From Caedibacter sp052030685 (GTDB taxonomy: Bacteria; Pseudomonadota; Gammaproteobacteria; Francisellales; Francisellaceae): DNA of 64,000 bases. Below the pieces are notes generated by a model, which ran no database searches, was not told the origin of the DNA, and saw only the letters and a program-made list of their open reading frames with translations. Shown piece after piece: positions 17,665 to 26,890 of this stretch; within the stretch, counting starts at the first letter, position 1, and each line of letters starts with the position of its first letter. The position numbers and the translations under genes were made by a program. The stretch spans positions 1 through 64,000 of the forward strand of contig NZ_JBQAJM010000002.1 of assembly GCF_052030685.1 (NCBI RefSeq), written 5' to 3'.

Positions 17665-17981
17665 CTAAATCGTCAAATGACTTTCTTCTTCAAGCTGTTG
17701 CGCTTGTTGCATTACCTTGGCAATTAAGATAATAACCGCTCCGGTGATCAAACTAACCAGATCGATACCTGATAAACTCAATGTTAACATGCGCTGCCCA
17801 GGCGGATTGGCAAAGCTTAATATCACCGAAATAAGTGCATCATAAATAAGCTTGACTGCCCACTACTTGCTGAGTCTTTACTAAAGCTTAACCAAAATAA
17901 AAAAGTAACAATTGGTACCAAATAAAAACATATTTGAAAAAACCAATAATAACGATAACTTGACTGTTGAAACTTAGACAT
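17665..17981 (-). pseudogene. Broken DUF2975 membrane protein gene
   Basis: A frame starting at the ATG 17981 (AGGAG 7 bases upstream) encodes a hydrophobic helix (YYWFFQICFYLVPIVTFLFW) and stops at 17823. A second frame, open from about 17862 to the stop at 17665, encodes the usual DUF2975 C-terminal half, with an N-P-P-G-Q-R motif, a membrane helix and the tail AKVMQQAQQLEEESHLTI. The two are out of frame with each other, and together give only about 105 codons against the usual 150-165. A frameshift between about 17825 and 17862, probably with an internal deletion, fits. The 3' end overlaps the ribosome binding site of the YozG-like regulator. A sequencing error could explain the frameshift but not the short length. 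Confidence 0.7.
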
Positions 17982-18376
17982 ATTTTCTCCTGAATGATTA
18001 CTTTTACCACAAATAGGTACGAACACTATAACAAGTTAAAATGCATTTTCGCAATCATTTTTTATTGTTTATCGGCAATTAATTACTGTATAAGAATGTA
18101 AATATATATTCAAAAACAATACTAAAACTCTAAAAACTAGCGTTAATATAAAGTTTCGCTTCAACTTCACACTCATCACAAAATCACACATTAAAAACAC
18201 TACAAATATTTCCATAACCCCTTTTATATCGCTGAAATCTGATATTTTTTGATATTTTTCTGCATTTTTTATCCAAAATCATATGATCAAACTTGCATTT
18301 TTAGCACGCTTTGACTAACGTTGACGGCGGTAATTGTGTTCAAGTTACTTTTGAAATAAAAACAGGAGAGCAAATT
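17982..18376. other. AT-rich gene-free stretch upstream of the outer-membrane protein gene
   Basis: About 395 bp, strongly AT-rich, between two divergent transcription units. It must contain promoters for both, but no consensus -35/-10 pair stands out. An in-frame extension of the beta-barrel gene back to 18311 exists but lacks a ribosome binding site and would hide the signal peptide. Confidence 0.5.
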
Positions 18377-19030
18377 ATGAAGAAAATTATTGCAACAACT
18401 GTCGCTGCTGCGGCACTAATCAGTGGCTCAGCATTTGCTGCTGGCGCGCAAACCGGTCTAGTAGTCGGTGGTAATTTAGGGCTTGCCACGCCAACTGGAA
18501 AACTAAAACTTGATGATCAATATAATGCTGCCAAAAATCTAGGCGCTACTTCAGCATCACAAGATACCGGTAATATTGCTGGTGGATTGTTTATTGGGTA
18601 TGACTATGCACTTAGCCCAATGCTAACCGTTGGTGTTGAACTCGGTGGGCAATATGCCTATGAAGTCTCAAAACTAAGCGCAACGGTTTCGGGCCTATCG
18701 GGAGACGGAAAAGTAAGTGTAGTAACGGTGCCACTATTTTTAACTAGTAAATTTTATATCCCCCACACAGGCGGCTTAAATGTTTTTGCCAAAGCCGGTT
18801 ATGCCTACAATAGAGTTAATGAAACCTATAACGGTGATTTAGCTACCGCAGCTGGATTATCTGACATGCATATAAACTTATGGCGCCCAGTCGTTGCTGG
18901 CGGTATTGGCTATCAATTACAGCAGTTTAATATTTTCGCACAATACCAATATAACTGGTTGCCTTACAAAGGCGAAAATAGCGGATTAGGCACACTGTCT
19001 GCTGGTGTTGCTTACACCCTTCCTATGTAA
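18377..19030 (+). CDS. Outer-membrane beta-barrel protein
   Basis: Secreted porin-like or OmpA/OmpW-type small barrel. The ATG at 18377 has AGGAG 8 bases upstream and opens a classical signal peptide (KKIIATTVAAAALISGSAFA, cleavage after AFA). The mature ~196 residues show alternating hydrophobic strands, for example TGLVVGGNLGLA, AGGLFIGYDYAL, LTVGVELGGQYAYEV, GLNVFAKAGYAYN and NIFAQYQYNWLPY, consistent with eight strands. The last residue is Met rather than the common Phe. Function (adhesion, permeability, structural) is not evident. It is a monocistronic gene with its own terminator. Confidence 0.8.
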   Translation: MKKIIATTVAAAALISGSAFAAGAQTGLVVGGNLGLATPTGKLKLDDQYNAAKNLGATSASQDTGNIAGGLFIGYDYALSPMLTVGVELGGQYAYEVSKLSATVSGLSGDGKVSVVTVPLFLTSKFYIPHTGGLNVFAKAGYAYNRVNETYNGDLATAAGLSDMHINLWRPVVAGGIGYQLQQFNIFAQYQYNWLPYKGENSGLGTLSAGVAYTLPM

Positions 19031-19057
19031 TCAACCATCTTAACCATCTTTTATTTT

Positions 19058-19087
19058 AGGCGAGTTTTAACTCGCCTTATTTTTTTG
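19058..19087 (+). terminator. Rho-independent terminator after the beta-barrel gene
   Basis: Stem AGGCGAG (19058-19064) and CTCGCCT (19071-19077) around a TTTTAA loop, followed by TATTTTTTT. A strong intrinsic terminator 28 bases after the stop codon. Confidence 0.9.
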
Positions 19088-19314
19088 TATGCCAAACAGA
19101 TTTCTTATTCCACAAACGCTTATCTTACGCTTAAAAATTTGCAAAAAGATGATATGACGACTTAATTTTCTTAAGCTCAGTCTGCTCTTTTAATGCGCTT
19201 TAAGTGGTATACTTGGCTGCGATTGAGGTGGGTTAATTAGCGACGCTACCATTGTACACGCTTTTAAATTTTTGGGGAGTTTTCAGCATGGTAGGTAAGA
19301 ATAATTTATAGCTC

Positions 19315-20757
19315 TTAAAACAACCCATAAATCGGTGAAATAAGTGTGACTAGTAACGCAGGGAATACGCCAAGGAGTAGAATAAGTGCCGCATTGATGC
19401 TTAAGCCAAACAAGGTCACTTTATTGGCATAAACGGGTGTTTGATTTTTCGGTAGATCAAAGTACATCGACTTGATCACACGTAGATAATAGTAACACGC
19501 GATAACCGACATAATTAAGGCATAGATACCTAATCCTAAGTGCCCTGTATCAATCAAGCCCATAATCACAAATAGCTTAGCAGTGAAGCCTGATAATGGT
19601 GGGATACCTGCCATTGAGAACATCACGATCAACATGATAAAGGCAATCCATGGGTTACGACGATTCAATCCCGCAAAATCTGCCAAGTTCTCAACTTCAT
19701 TGCCACGAACACTTAATACGATCAACACACCAAAGCCAGCTGCCGACATCAACACATAGATAATGACATAGAAAAGCGCCGTTGAGACGGCAAAAGCCGC
19801 GGGGTTTAATATCAGTGCTAATAACACAAAACCAATATGCGAAATGGTTGAATAACCCAACATACGTTTGACATTTTTCTGTGCCAATGCCAGTAAGTTA
19901 CCAAAGAAGATCGACAGTACCCCTAATACAGTCAGCACTTTACTCCACGCAAACGCTTGCGCTGGCATGCCAATCATTAAGATATTGACCAACATCGCAA
20001 AAGCGGCAACCTTCGGTACTGAGGCTAAAAAAGCCGTAACGGCATTGGGTGAGCCTTCATAAACATCAGGCACCCACATATGAAAGGGTACGGCACCCAA
20101 CTTAAAAGTCGCTGTTGCAATCATCAACACCATGGCAATTAACACAATTTGCGAATGCTCAACCTGAGGATTCGCAAGATATTTACCGATTTCCGTTAAA
20201 TCCAAGCTGCCGGTAACACCATAGATAAATGACATACCATACAGCAACAAACCTGAGGCAATCGCACCTAATACAAAGTACTTAATTGCCGCTTCCGCAC
20301 CTGTCGCAAAACCACGACGAATGGCTAACAATGCATACAAAGGTAACGACAACAACTCTAAACCAATATAGATGGTTAATAAGCTATGCGCTGACGTTAA
20401 CACAAGCGCACCTAGAATAGATAATATTGACAAGACATAAAACTCGCCTTGTGGCAGTTTTCTATCTTCAATATATTCTTTGCAATAGATAAAGACAAAA
20501 AAGACGACAAGTATGATGACTTCTTGCAAGATAAAAGTCAATTCAGTTGATAAGGTCTGCCCTTCAAAACCAACATGAATATGTGAGTTAAGTGACTTTA
20601 ATAAAATCCAAGCGGCAATAATCAAAAAGACTTGTGTCAGAATATAGGCAATATTTTTGACTTTCTTGCCAAAGAATAAATCCGCCAGCATCACAACCAA
20701 TGCGGCAATGCCTAGCGTAATTTCAGGAAGTATGGTGATAATATTTGCTAACATCAT
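19315..20757 (-). CDS. nuoN: NADH-quinone oxidoreductase subunit N
   Basis: Antiporter-like membrane subunit of respiratory complex I that takes part in proton translocation. It is 480 aa with about 14 hydrophobic helices and the Proton_antipo_M core; conserved segments include GAEAAIKYFVLGAIASGLLLYG and FHMWVPDVYEGSPNAVTAFLAS, followed by KVAAFAML. Last gene of the nuo operon, 6 bases after nuoM. It ends convergently against the gap that follows the beta-barrel gene; no obvious terminator hairpin is seen just after it. Confidence 0.96.
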   Translation of the reverse strand: MMLANIITILPEITLGIAALVVMLADLFFGKKVKNIAYILTQVFLIIAAWILLKSLNSHIHVGFEGQTLSTELTFILQEVIILVVFFVFIYCKEYIEDRKLPQGEFYVLSILSILGALVLTSAHSLLTIYIGLELLSLPLYALLAIRRGFATGAEAAIKYFVLGAIASGLLLYGMSFIYGVTGSLDLTEIGKYLANPQVEHSQIVLIAMVLMIATATFKLGAVPFHMWVPDVYEGSPNAVTAFLASVPKVAAFAMLVNILMIGMPAQAFAWSKVLTVLGVLSIFFGNLLALAQKNVKRMLGYSTISHIGFVLLALILNPAAFAVSTALFYVIIYVLMSAAGFGVLIVLSVRGNEVENLADFAGLNRRNPWIAFIMLIVMFSMAGIPPLSGFTAKLFVIMGLIDTGHLGLGIYALIMSVIACYYYLRVIKSMYFDLPKNQTPVYANKVTLFGLSINAALILLLGVFPALLVTLISPIYGLF

Positions 20758-20763
20758 TTCTCT

Positions 20764-22377
20764 TTACCCTATCGTTACCGCATGTGCAGCTTGAATAATA
20801 TGCGTTGAAGCTGCTGAAGAAAGTTGTAGAATTGGTTCTGGATAAACACCAAACCAAATAGTAGGAATCGCCAATAACACAAAGACAAAAATCTCAAGAC
20901 CACTAATGTCTTTTAAGTTAGCCACTTGCGTTGTAACGACCTTGCCAAAGAACACACGCTTATACATCCACAGCGTATAGGCAGGTGCGATAACAAGCGT
21001 TAACCCTGCTAATAGCGCCACCCATGGTGAGTATTTAAATACCGCTAAGATAATCAAGAATTCACCGACGAATCCACTGGTACCTGGCAAACCAACATTC
21101 GCCAAACAAAATAGCATAAAGAACGTCGCAAAGATTGGCATTGAACGGGCTACCCCTTGGAAATCGGCAATATTGCGGCTTTGCATTCGTAAATATAGAT
21201 AACCGCAACCAATAAACATACCCCCCGATGAGAAGGCATGGGCGATCATTTGAAACACCGCGCCTTGAATCGCTAATTGCGCATCTGCCATACCTAATAC
21301 TTGATCTGGATTATTCTTCACGAGTAAGAAGATAGAGAACATTGCCAACGTCACTAAGCCCATATGCGAGATCGATGAGTAAGCGATAAGACGTTTAAAA
21401 TCCGTCTGCGCAATTGCCACAACGCCAACATAAACAATTGCAATAAGTGAAATACCAATCAAAAACCAATCAAGGACTGCTGTAACACTTGGGATCAGTG
21501 GCAATACAAAACGTAAAAAACCATAAGCACCCAACTTTAACATCAATGCGGCAAGGACAACCGAACCACCAGCTGGTGCCTCAGAATGCGCATCCGGCAA
21601 CCATGAGTGAAATGGCCACATCGGAATCTTAACGGCAAATGCCAAAAAGAACGCACCAAATAATAACCACTGTGCAGTCAAGGTAATATTGACCAATTGC
21701 CCCATATCATTAACTTGTGTTGCCCAGAAAATAAAGTTCTGAATTGAGAACGTACCACTGTCAACTAAGCTTGCACTTGGTAAACTTGCTACTTGTTGTT
21801 GGATATACAAAAATGCAACCAACAAGAAAATAGAACCGGCAAAGGTATATAAGAAGTATTTGATCGCAGCATAGGCTTTTTTCTTACCACCCCAAATACC
21901 GATACCTAAGGTGGTTGGGATTAATAGCGCTTCCCAAAACACATAAAATAGCATCGTATCCTGCGCCATAAATACCGCATTGGTTAAGCCGGTGGTGATC
22001 AGGAAAATTGCCATATATTGTCTTAATCGTACTTTGATGCTACGCCAAGCGGCAAGTACAATCACCACATTGGTAAAGCTTGTTAAGATAATAAATAGTA
22101 CGGAGAATCCGTCAACACCAAGGTAATAGTAAACCGCATCATTATTATTGAATAAACTAAACCAACGCACACGCTCAACAAACTGCATGCTGGCACTGGT
22201 TGGATCAAACTCAAGATATAAAGGAACACACAACAAAAGCGTTAATATGGCAACTGCTAAAGCTGTCCAACGTGCCGCCTCTTTTTTGCCATCTGGCGAT
22301 TTCGCTGCCAATACAATAAAGCCACCGATAATCGGCACCCAGATTAGCAGGCTTAATAAATAGTGAGTTATAAACAT
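20764..22377 (-). CDS. nuoM: NADH-quinone oxidoreductase subunit M
   Basis: Second antiporter-like proton channel of complex I, 537 aa and about 14 helices. Diagnostic parts are the loop FYVFWEALLIPTTLGIGIWGG with the conserved glutamate, AAIKYFLYTFAGS, the segment WPFHSWLPDAHSEAPAGGS and the discontinuous-helix lysine region LAALMLKLGAYGFLRF. A gap of 27 bases separates it from nuoL. Confidence 0.96.
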   Translation of the reverse strand: MFITHYLLSLLIWVPIIGGFIVLAAKSPDGKKEAARWTALAVAILTLLLCVPLYLEFDPTSASMQFVERVRWFSLFNNNDAVYYYLGVDGFSVLFIILTSFTNVVIVLAAWRSIKVRLRQYMAIFLITTGLTNAVFMAQDTMLFYVFWEALLIPTTLGIGIWGGKKKAYAAIKYFLYTFAGSIFLLVAFLYIQQQVASLPSASLVDSGTFSIQNFIFWATQVNDMGQLVNITLTAQWLLFGAFFLAFAVKIPMWPFHSWLPDAHSEAPAGGSVVLAALMLKLGAYGFLRFVLPLIPSVTAVLDWFLIGISLIAIVYVGVVAIAQTDFKRLIAYSSISHMGLVTLAMFSIFLLVKNNPDQVLGMADAQLAIQGAVFQMIAHAFSSGGMFIGCGYLYLRMQSRNIADFQGVARSMPIFATFFMLFCLANVGLPGTSGFVGEFLIILAVFKYSPWVALLAGLTLVIAPAYTLWMYKRVFFGKVVTTQVANLKDISGLEIFVFVLLAIPTIWFGVYPEPILQLSSAASTHIIQAAHAVTIG

Positions 22378-22404
22378 AGTATTAACTTTCCTTTAACCAA
22401 AGCC

Positions 22405-24414
22405 TTAGTTTACCCAAAAAATCAGCCATGTAATCAATGCCAAAACACCAATCAACATCACTAGAGCGTAGTCAAACAAAAACCCACGTTGTACACGTGT
22501 CATCTTCTTGCCCGCAAAATAAATCAAATCCGCACTGCCTTGAACAGCAACTTTATCAATCATAAAGATATCGATCACAACCCATAGCACTTTACTTAAC
22601 AGTACAACACCTTTAACAAACACAAGATCATATAAGCCATCGATAAAGTATTTTTTGACAAGGATGTAGTGCAAAATACCAAACCCTGAGCGCACGTTGG
22701 CTAATGCTTTTGGAATACTTGGGGCTAAGACATAAAAGATATATGCCATAATCAGTGCTGAAATTGCCAACCAGAATGCAGGTGTTTGCACAGAGTGCAT
22801 CACGAAATCCCATGGCGTTTTAGTGGCTGCTTCTTGTGCTAGGGTTGCGACAACTGTCATATTACCTAAAGCAGGTTCATAGTATTGTGCGATCGTATTA
22901 CCAAAGAAGCCATGTGCATTAGCAAGGTTTGGTGTTAATGCCGGTTCAAAAAACAACATCCCCGCAAATACCGATGGAATCGCTAATAAAATCAATGGAA
23001 TCAAAATAGTCAAAGGCGATTCTTTGACATGCGCCTTGGTGTGCGCATCCATTCGTGTTGGACCATGGAATGTCATAAAGATCATTCTAAAGGTGTAAAA
23101 GGACGTGACAAACGCACACGCTAATACTAAATAATAAGCAAACTCGTGTCCTGGCAAGGTTGTCGTTGCTGCGGCATCAATAATTAAGTCTTTTGAGAAG
23201 AAACCGGCAAACGGTGGAATGGCTGCCAATGCCCAGCCACCGATAATCATACAGATATAGGTCACTGGCATATATTTTCTTAAACCACCCATCTTGCGCA
23301 TGTCTTGCTCATGATGTAATGCCACAATCACCGAGCCGGCTGCTAAGAATAATAATGCTTTAAACATCGCATGTGTCATCAAATGGAACATACCAATTGA
23401 AAAGCCTGAGGCGCCTTGAGCGACCATCATATAACCCAATTGTGACAAGGTACAATAAGCAATAACCCGCTTAATATCCATTTGCACAATCGCAATTAAT
23501 CCCATAAACAAACAGGTAATTGCGCCAATGATCATGACAAAACTTAATGCTGTTGCCGAATGAACAAACATCGGTGATAAGCGCGCAATCATAAAGACAC
23601 CTGCTGTGACCATCGTCGCGGCATGGATCAATGCAGAAATCGGTGTTGGGCCTTCCATCGAGCCTTCTAACCAAGTATGCAGCGGGAATTGCGCTGATTT
23701 ACCCATCGCCCCGATAAACAGAAGCACACACATCAACGTGATCGGGCTAAATTGCATACCCAAGAACGAAATCATTTGTGTATTATCAAGATTGGCAACT
23801 GCTGTGAATACGGTGCTGTAATCGATTGAGTTGCAGTAATAAATCACTGCAGCAATACCAAGTAAAAATCCTAAGTCACCGACACGGTTAATGATAAAAG
23901 CGCGTAAGCTTGCTTCATTGGCAGAGTCTTTATCAAAGTAATAACCGATTAAGAGATATGAGAATAACCCTACCCCTTCCCAACCAAAGAAGAGTATCAA
24001 GAAGTTGTTACCCATGACCAGACAAAGCATGGCAAATGTGAAGCCCGAGATATAGGCAAAAAAGCGCGCATAACCGGCTTCACCTTTCATATAACCAATT
24101 GAGTAGACATGTACTAATGTTGAGACAAATGTTACGATCAACATCATAAAGACAGATAGTTTATCGACAGTGAAACTAACCGTCATACCTAAAGATGGGA
24201 ACAATGCCCAGTTGAAGTAGGTCACGGTATAAACGTCATTGTGCAAATAAACGCCTAATGCCAGAATAACACTCAAAATAAATGATAAAAGTACCAAACC
24301 AATCGTAATGCAGTTAACACCTGTTAATTGCACCTTTTTAGAGAAAAAGCCGGCAACGATTGCACCTAATGCCGGTGCCAAGATAATAATGGCAATAATA
24401 AAATCAATTCCCAT
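22405..24414 (-). CDS. nuoL: NADH-quinone oxidoreductase subunit L
   Basis: Distal antiporter-like subunit of complex I with the long lateral helix. At 669 aa it is somewhat longer than E. coli NuoL (613). Conserved segments are YSIGYMKGEAGYARFFAYIS, FFGWEGVGLFSYLLIGYYF, FPLHTWLEGSMEGPTPISALIHAATMVTAG and YCTLSQLGYMM followed by LMTHAMFKALLFLAAGS. Gap to nuoK is 4 bases. Written in transcription order it follows nuoK, as in E. coli. Confidence 0.97.
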   Translation of the reverse strand: MGIDFIIAIIILAPALGAIVAGFFSKKVQLTGVNCITIGLVLLSFILSVILALGVYLHNDVYTVTYFNWALFPSLGMTVSFTVDKLSVFMMLIVTFVSTLVHVYSIGYMKGEAGYARFFAYISGFTFAMLCLVMGNNFLILFFGWEGVGLFSYLLIGYYFDKDSANEASLRAFIINRVGDLGFLLGIAAVIYYCNSIDYSTVFTAVANLDNTQMISFLGMQFSPITLMCVLLFIGAMGKSAQFPLHTWLEGSMEGPTPISALIHAATMVTAGVFMIARLSPMFVHSATALSFVMIIGAITCLFMGLIAIVQMDIKRVIAYCTLSQLGYMMVAQGASGFSIGMFHLMTHAMFKALLFLAAGSVIVALHHEQDMRKMGGLRKYMPVTYICMIIGGWALAAIPPFAGFFSKDLIIDAAATTTLPGHEFAYYLVLACAFVTSFYTFRMIFMTFHGPTRMDAHTKAHVKESPLTILIPLILLAIPSVFAGMLFFEPALTPNLANAHGFFGNTIAQYYEPALGNMTVVATLAQEAATKTPWDFVMHSVQTPAFWLAISALIMAYIFYVLAPSIPKALANVRSGFGILHYILVKKYFIDGLYDLVFVKGVVLLSKVLWVVIDIFMIDKVAVQGSADLIYFAGKKMTRVQRGFLFDYALVMLIGVLALITWLIFWVN

Positions 24415-24418
24415 CGTC

Positions 24419-24736
24419 TTAGCCCTTTAGTGTATTTAATTGACTGACATCGATTGTTTTGCGTGTTCTAAATAACACAACCACAATCGCCAAACCAATT
24501 GCGGCCTCTGCTGCTGCAACCGTCAAAATAAAGAAGACAAACACATCACCTGTGTTTTGTTTCAGCATACTTGAGAAAGCAATAAAATTCGTATTGACTG
24601 CCAATAACATTAACTCAATTGACATCAATAAAATCAATAGATTGCGACGATTCATAATAATACCCGCAATACTTAACGAAAATATAATCGCACTAAAAAT
24701 CAAATAATGCGTAATGGGTACCGGAATACTAGTCAT
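24419..24736 (-). CDS. nuoK: NADH-quinone oxidoreductase subunit K
   Basis: Small three-helix membrane subunit of complex I (105 aa), homologous to MrpC. The two buried glutamates are visible in LMSIELMLLAVNTNF and in the AAAEAAIGLAIVV helix. It overlaps nuoJ by 8 bases. Confidence 0.97.
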   Translation of the reverse strand: MTSIPVPITHYLIFSAIIFSLSIAGIIMNRRNLLILLMSIELMLLAVNTNFIAFSSMLKQNTGDVFVFFILTVAAAEAAIGLAIVVVLFRTRKTIDVSQLNTLKG

Positions 24737-25367
24737 TCTTAGGTTCTCCCTGATCAGATTTTTTTGCTAATTCGTCTGCTTTAGTGCTTTTCTCTGCTTT
24801 CATTTTCACCATCGTTAAACGATTTTTTGCTTGTGTTTGAATCTGCAGACTTGGATTAATCGATTTATTGCCTGGTTTTTTGCCACGGAAAGTCAAGGTA
24901 ATGGCTGATACCATCGCCGCTAACAAGACCATACCTGCAAGCTCAAACGCATAGAGATATTTATCAGAGAACATCTCACGGCCTAGATTTTCAACTGTAC
25001 CTAAACCATCGGTCATTGCTCTATCAGCGAAGGTATGACTGACCACCATTGAAATAAGTCCCGCTAAACACGCACACAATAAAATGACAATTGGCCAGTA
25101 GAATACTAGCTTTTTCTGTTTGATGACGATATCAATATCCAACATCATTACCACAAACAAGAACATCACCAAAACCGCGCCGACATAAACAACGATTAAA
25201 AGTAATGCAAGATACTCCTGCTGCATTGTTAGCCAAACACCTGCTGCGGCAAAGAAAGTAAAGACTTTGGCAATCACTGCACGCACTGGGTTTTTTGCAC
25301 TGATCACTAATAGCGCGCCAAGCACTGTTAGTGCGGCAAATACATAAAAGATAATATTTACACTCAT
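24729..25367 (-). CDS. nuoJ: NADH-quinone oxidoreductase subunit J
   Basis: Five-helix membrane subunit of complex I near the quinone cavity. Conserved parts are SAKNPVRAVIAKVF, EYLALLLIVVYVGAVLVMFLFVVMML with the pi-bulge helix, and FELAGMVLLAAMVSAITL. The last ~50 residues form a lysine-rich hydrophilic tail (KMKAEKSTKADELAKKSDQ) that is not part of the standard fold. Total 212 aa. Confidence 0.96.
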   Translation of the reverse strand: MSVNIIFYVFAALTVLGALLVISAKNPVRAVIAKVFTFFAAAGVWLTMQQEYLALLLIVVYVGAVLVMFLFVVMMLDIDIVIKQKKLVFYWPIVILLCACLAGLISMVVSHTFADRAMTDGLGTVENLGREMFSDKYLYAFELAGMVLLAAMVSAITLTFRGKKPGNKSINPSLQIQTQAKNRLTMVKMKAEKSTKADELAKKSDQGEPKND

Positions 25368-25373
25368 CGATCC

Positions 25374-25865
25374 CTACCTAAATGCTCTGTCTGCTTCACG
25401 ATCTTTCGCGATCTCGGTTTCATATTTATCACCAACGGCTAAAAGCTTTGCTTTGGTCATGATATTTTCACCACGTTTTTCAAAGTGGTATTCAAACACA
25501 CGTGTTTCAACGATAGAATCCACGGGACATGATTCCTCACAAAAACCACAAAAGATACATTTGAATAAATCAATTTCATATTTTGTCGTACGTCTTGAAC
25601 CATCTTCACGTGGCTCTGCTTCAATGGTAATCGCTAATGCAGGACAAACGGCCTCACATAATTTACACGCGATACAACGCTCTTCACCATTTTCATAACG
25701 ACGAAGCGCATGCAGTCCGCGAAAACGTCCTGATTGCGGCGTTTTCTCATCTGGGTATTGCACGGTTACTTTTCGTGTAAAAAAGTGTTTCCCGGTAATC
25801 TTCAGACCTTTTAACAATTCCCATAGCAAAAAGGTCTGACAATAGCGTTTAATTGCTTTAAACAT
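25374..25865 (-). CDS. nuoI: NADH-quinone oxidoreductase subunit I
   Basis: Ferredoxin-like subunit of complex I holding two [4Fe-4S] clusters (N6a, N6b). Both eight-cysteine motifs are complete: CIACKLCEAVCP and CIFCGFCEESCP. The ATG at 25865 has AGGAG 8 bases upstream and gives 163 aa; the longer frame to 25886 would overlap nuoH. Confidence 0.97.
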   Translation of the reverse strand: MFKAIKRYCQTFLLWELLKGLKITGKHFFTRKVTVQYPDEKTPQSGRFRGLHALRRYENGEERCIACKLCEAVCPALAITIEAEPREDGSRRTTKYEIDLFKCIFCGFCEESCPVDSIVETRVFEYHFEKRGENIMTKAKLLAVGDKYETEIAKDREADRAFR

Positions 25866-25876
25866 CAATAAATCTC

Positions 25877-26890
25877 CTACCACCAAGGACCTAAGCCAAG
25901 TTTAACCATAAATGCAACCACAATAACCCATACTAAAGTCACCGGAATAAATATCTTCCAGCCCAATCGCATCAATTGGTCATAGCGATATCTTGGGAAA
26001 GTTGCACGAATCCATAAATACATAAACATAAAAATACCGGTTTTCAAAAACAGCCAGATCATCCCCGGCACAAAACTAAAGAACTGGTCAAGCACAGGGA
26101 TATTCTCAAATGGCGAAATCCAACCACCTAAAAAGAAAACTGCAGTTAACAAGCTGATCAAAATCATATTGGCATATTCTGCTAAGAAGAATAACGCAAA
26201 GCGCGCACCTGAATACTCAACATGATGTCCGGCAATGATCTCAGATTCACCTTCGATCACATCAAAGGGAGCACGCCCTGTTTCGGCAACGCCTGAGATA
26301 AAATAAATAATAAACAATGGAAAAAGCGGGATAAAATACCAGTGCCAAATACCGCCTTGTTGTGTTTCGACAATTGTGCTGAGATTAAGTGAACCTGCGG
26401 CAATTAATACACCGATGATGGCAAAACCCATCGCAAGCTCATAGGACACAACCTGTGCTGCTGCACGCAGTGCACCAAACATCGCATATTTTGAGTTAGA
26501 TGCCCAGCCGGCAATAACGACACCATATACCGCAATTGAGGTCATCGCCAGAATATACAATACACCAGCATTGATATCCGCCAACACGATACCTTTATCA
26601 AATGGAATGACGGCCCATGCAGTATAAGCAGGTGCAAAAGCGAGCATTGGTGCCACAAAAAACAAATAGCGGTTTGATTTCGCTGGAATAATAATTTCTT
26701 TAAGCAATAACTTAACCGCGTCAACGATGGGTTGTAATAAACCAAAAGAACCCACACGATTAGGGCCAATACGATCTTGCATGTAACCAATAACTTTACG
26801 CTCAGCATACGTGTAATAAGCCACAACCAAAATCAAAGGGATAACGATTAATAAGATCTTTAGAACAATCCAGATAATATCTAAAATCAT
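25877..26890 (-). CDS. nuoH: NADH-quinone oxidoreductase subunit H
   Basis: Membrane subunit at the quinone-binding junction of complex I, 337 aa with eight helices. Signatures: YAERKVIGYMQDRIGPNRVG, FGLLQPIVDAVKLLLKE, ISGVAETGRAPFDVIEGESE and WIRATFPRYRYDQLMRLGWK. The ATG overlaps the nuoG stop by 4 bases. Confidence 0.97.
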   Translation of the reverse strand: MILDIIWIVLKILLIVIPLILVVAYYTYAERKVIGYMQDRIGPNRVGSFGLLQPIVDAVKLLLKEIIIPAKSNRYLFFVAPMLAFAPAYTAWAVIPFDKGIVLADINAGVLYILAMTSIAVYGVVIAGWASNSKYAMFGALRAAAQVVSYELAMGFAIIGVLIAAGSLNLSTIVETQQGGIWHWYFIPLFPLFIIYFISGVAETGRAPFDVIEGESEIIAGHHVEYSGARFALFFLAEYANMILISLLTAVFFLGGWISPFENIPVLDQFFSFVPGMIWLFLKTGIFMFMYLWIRATFPRYRYDQLMRLGWKIFIPVTLVWVIVVAFMVKLGLGPWW

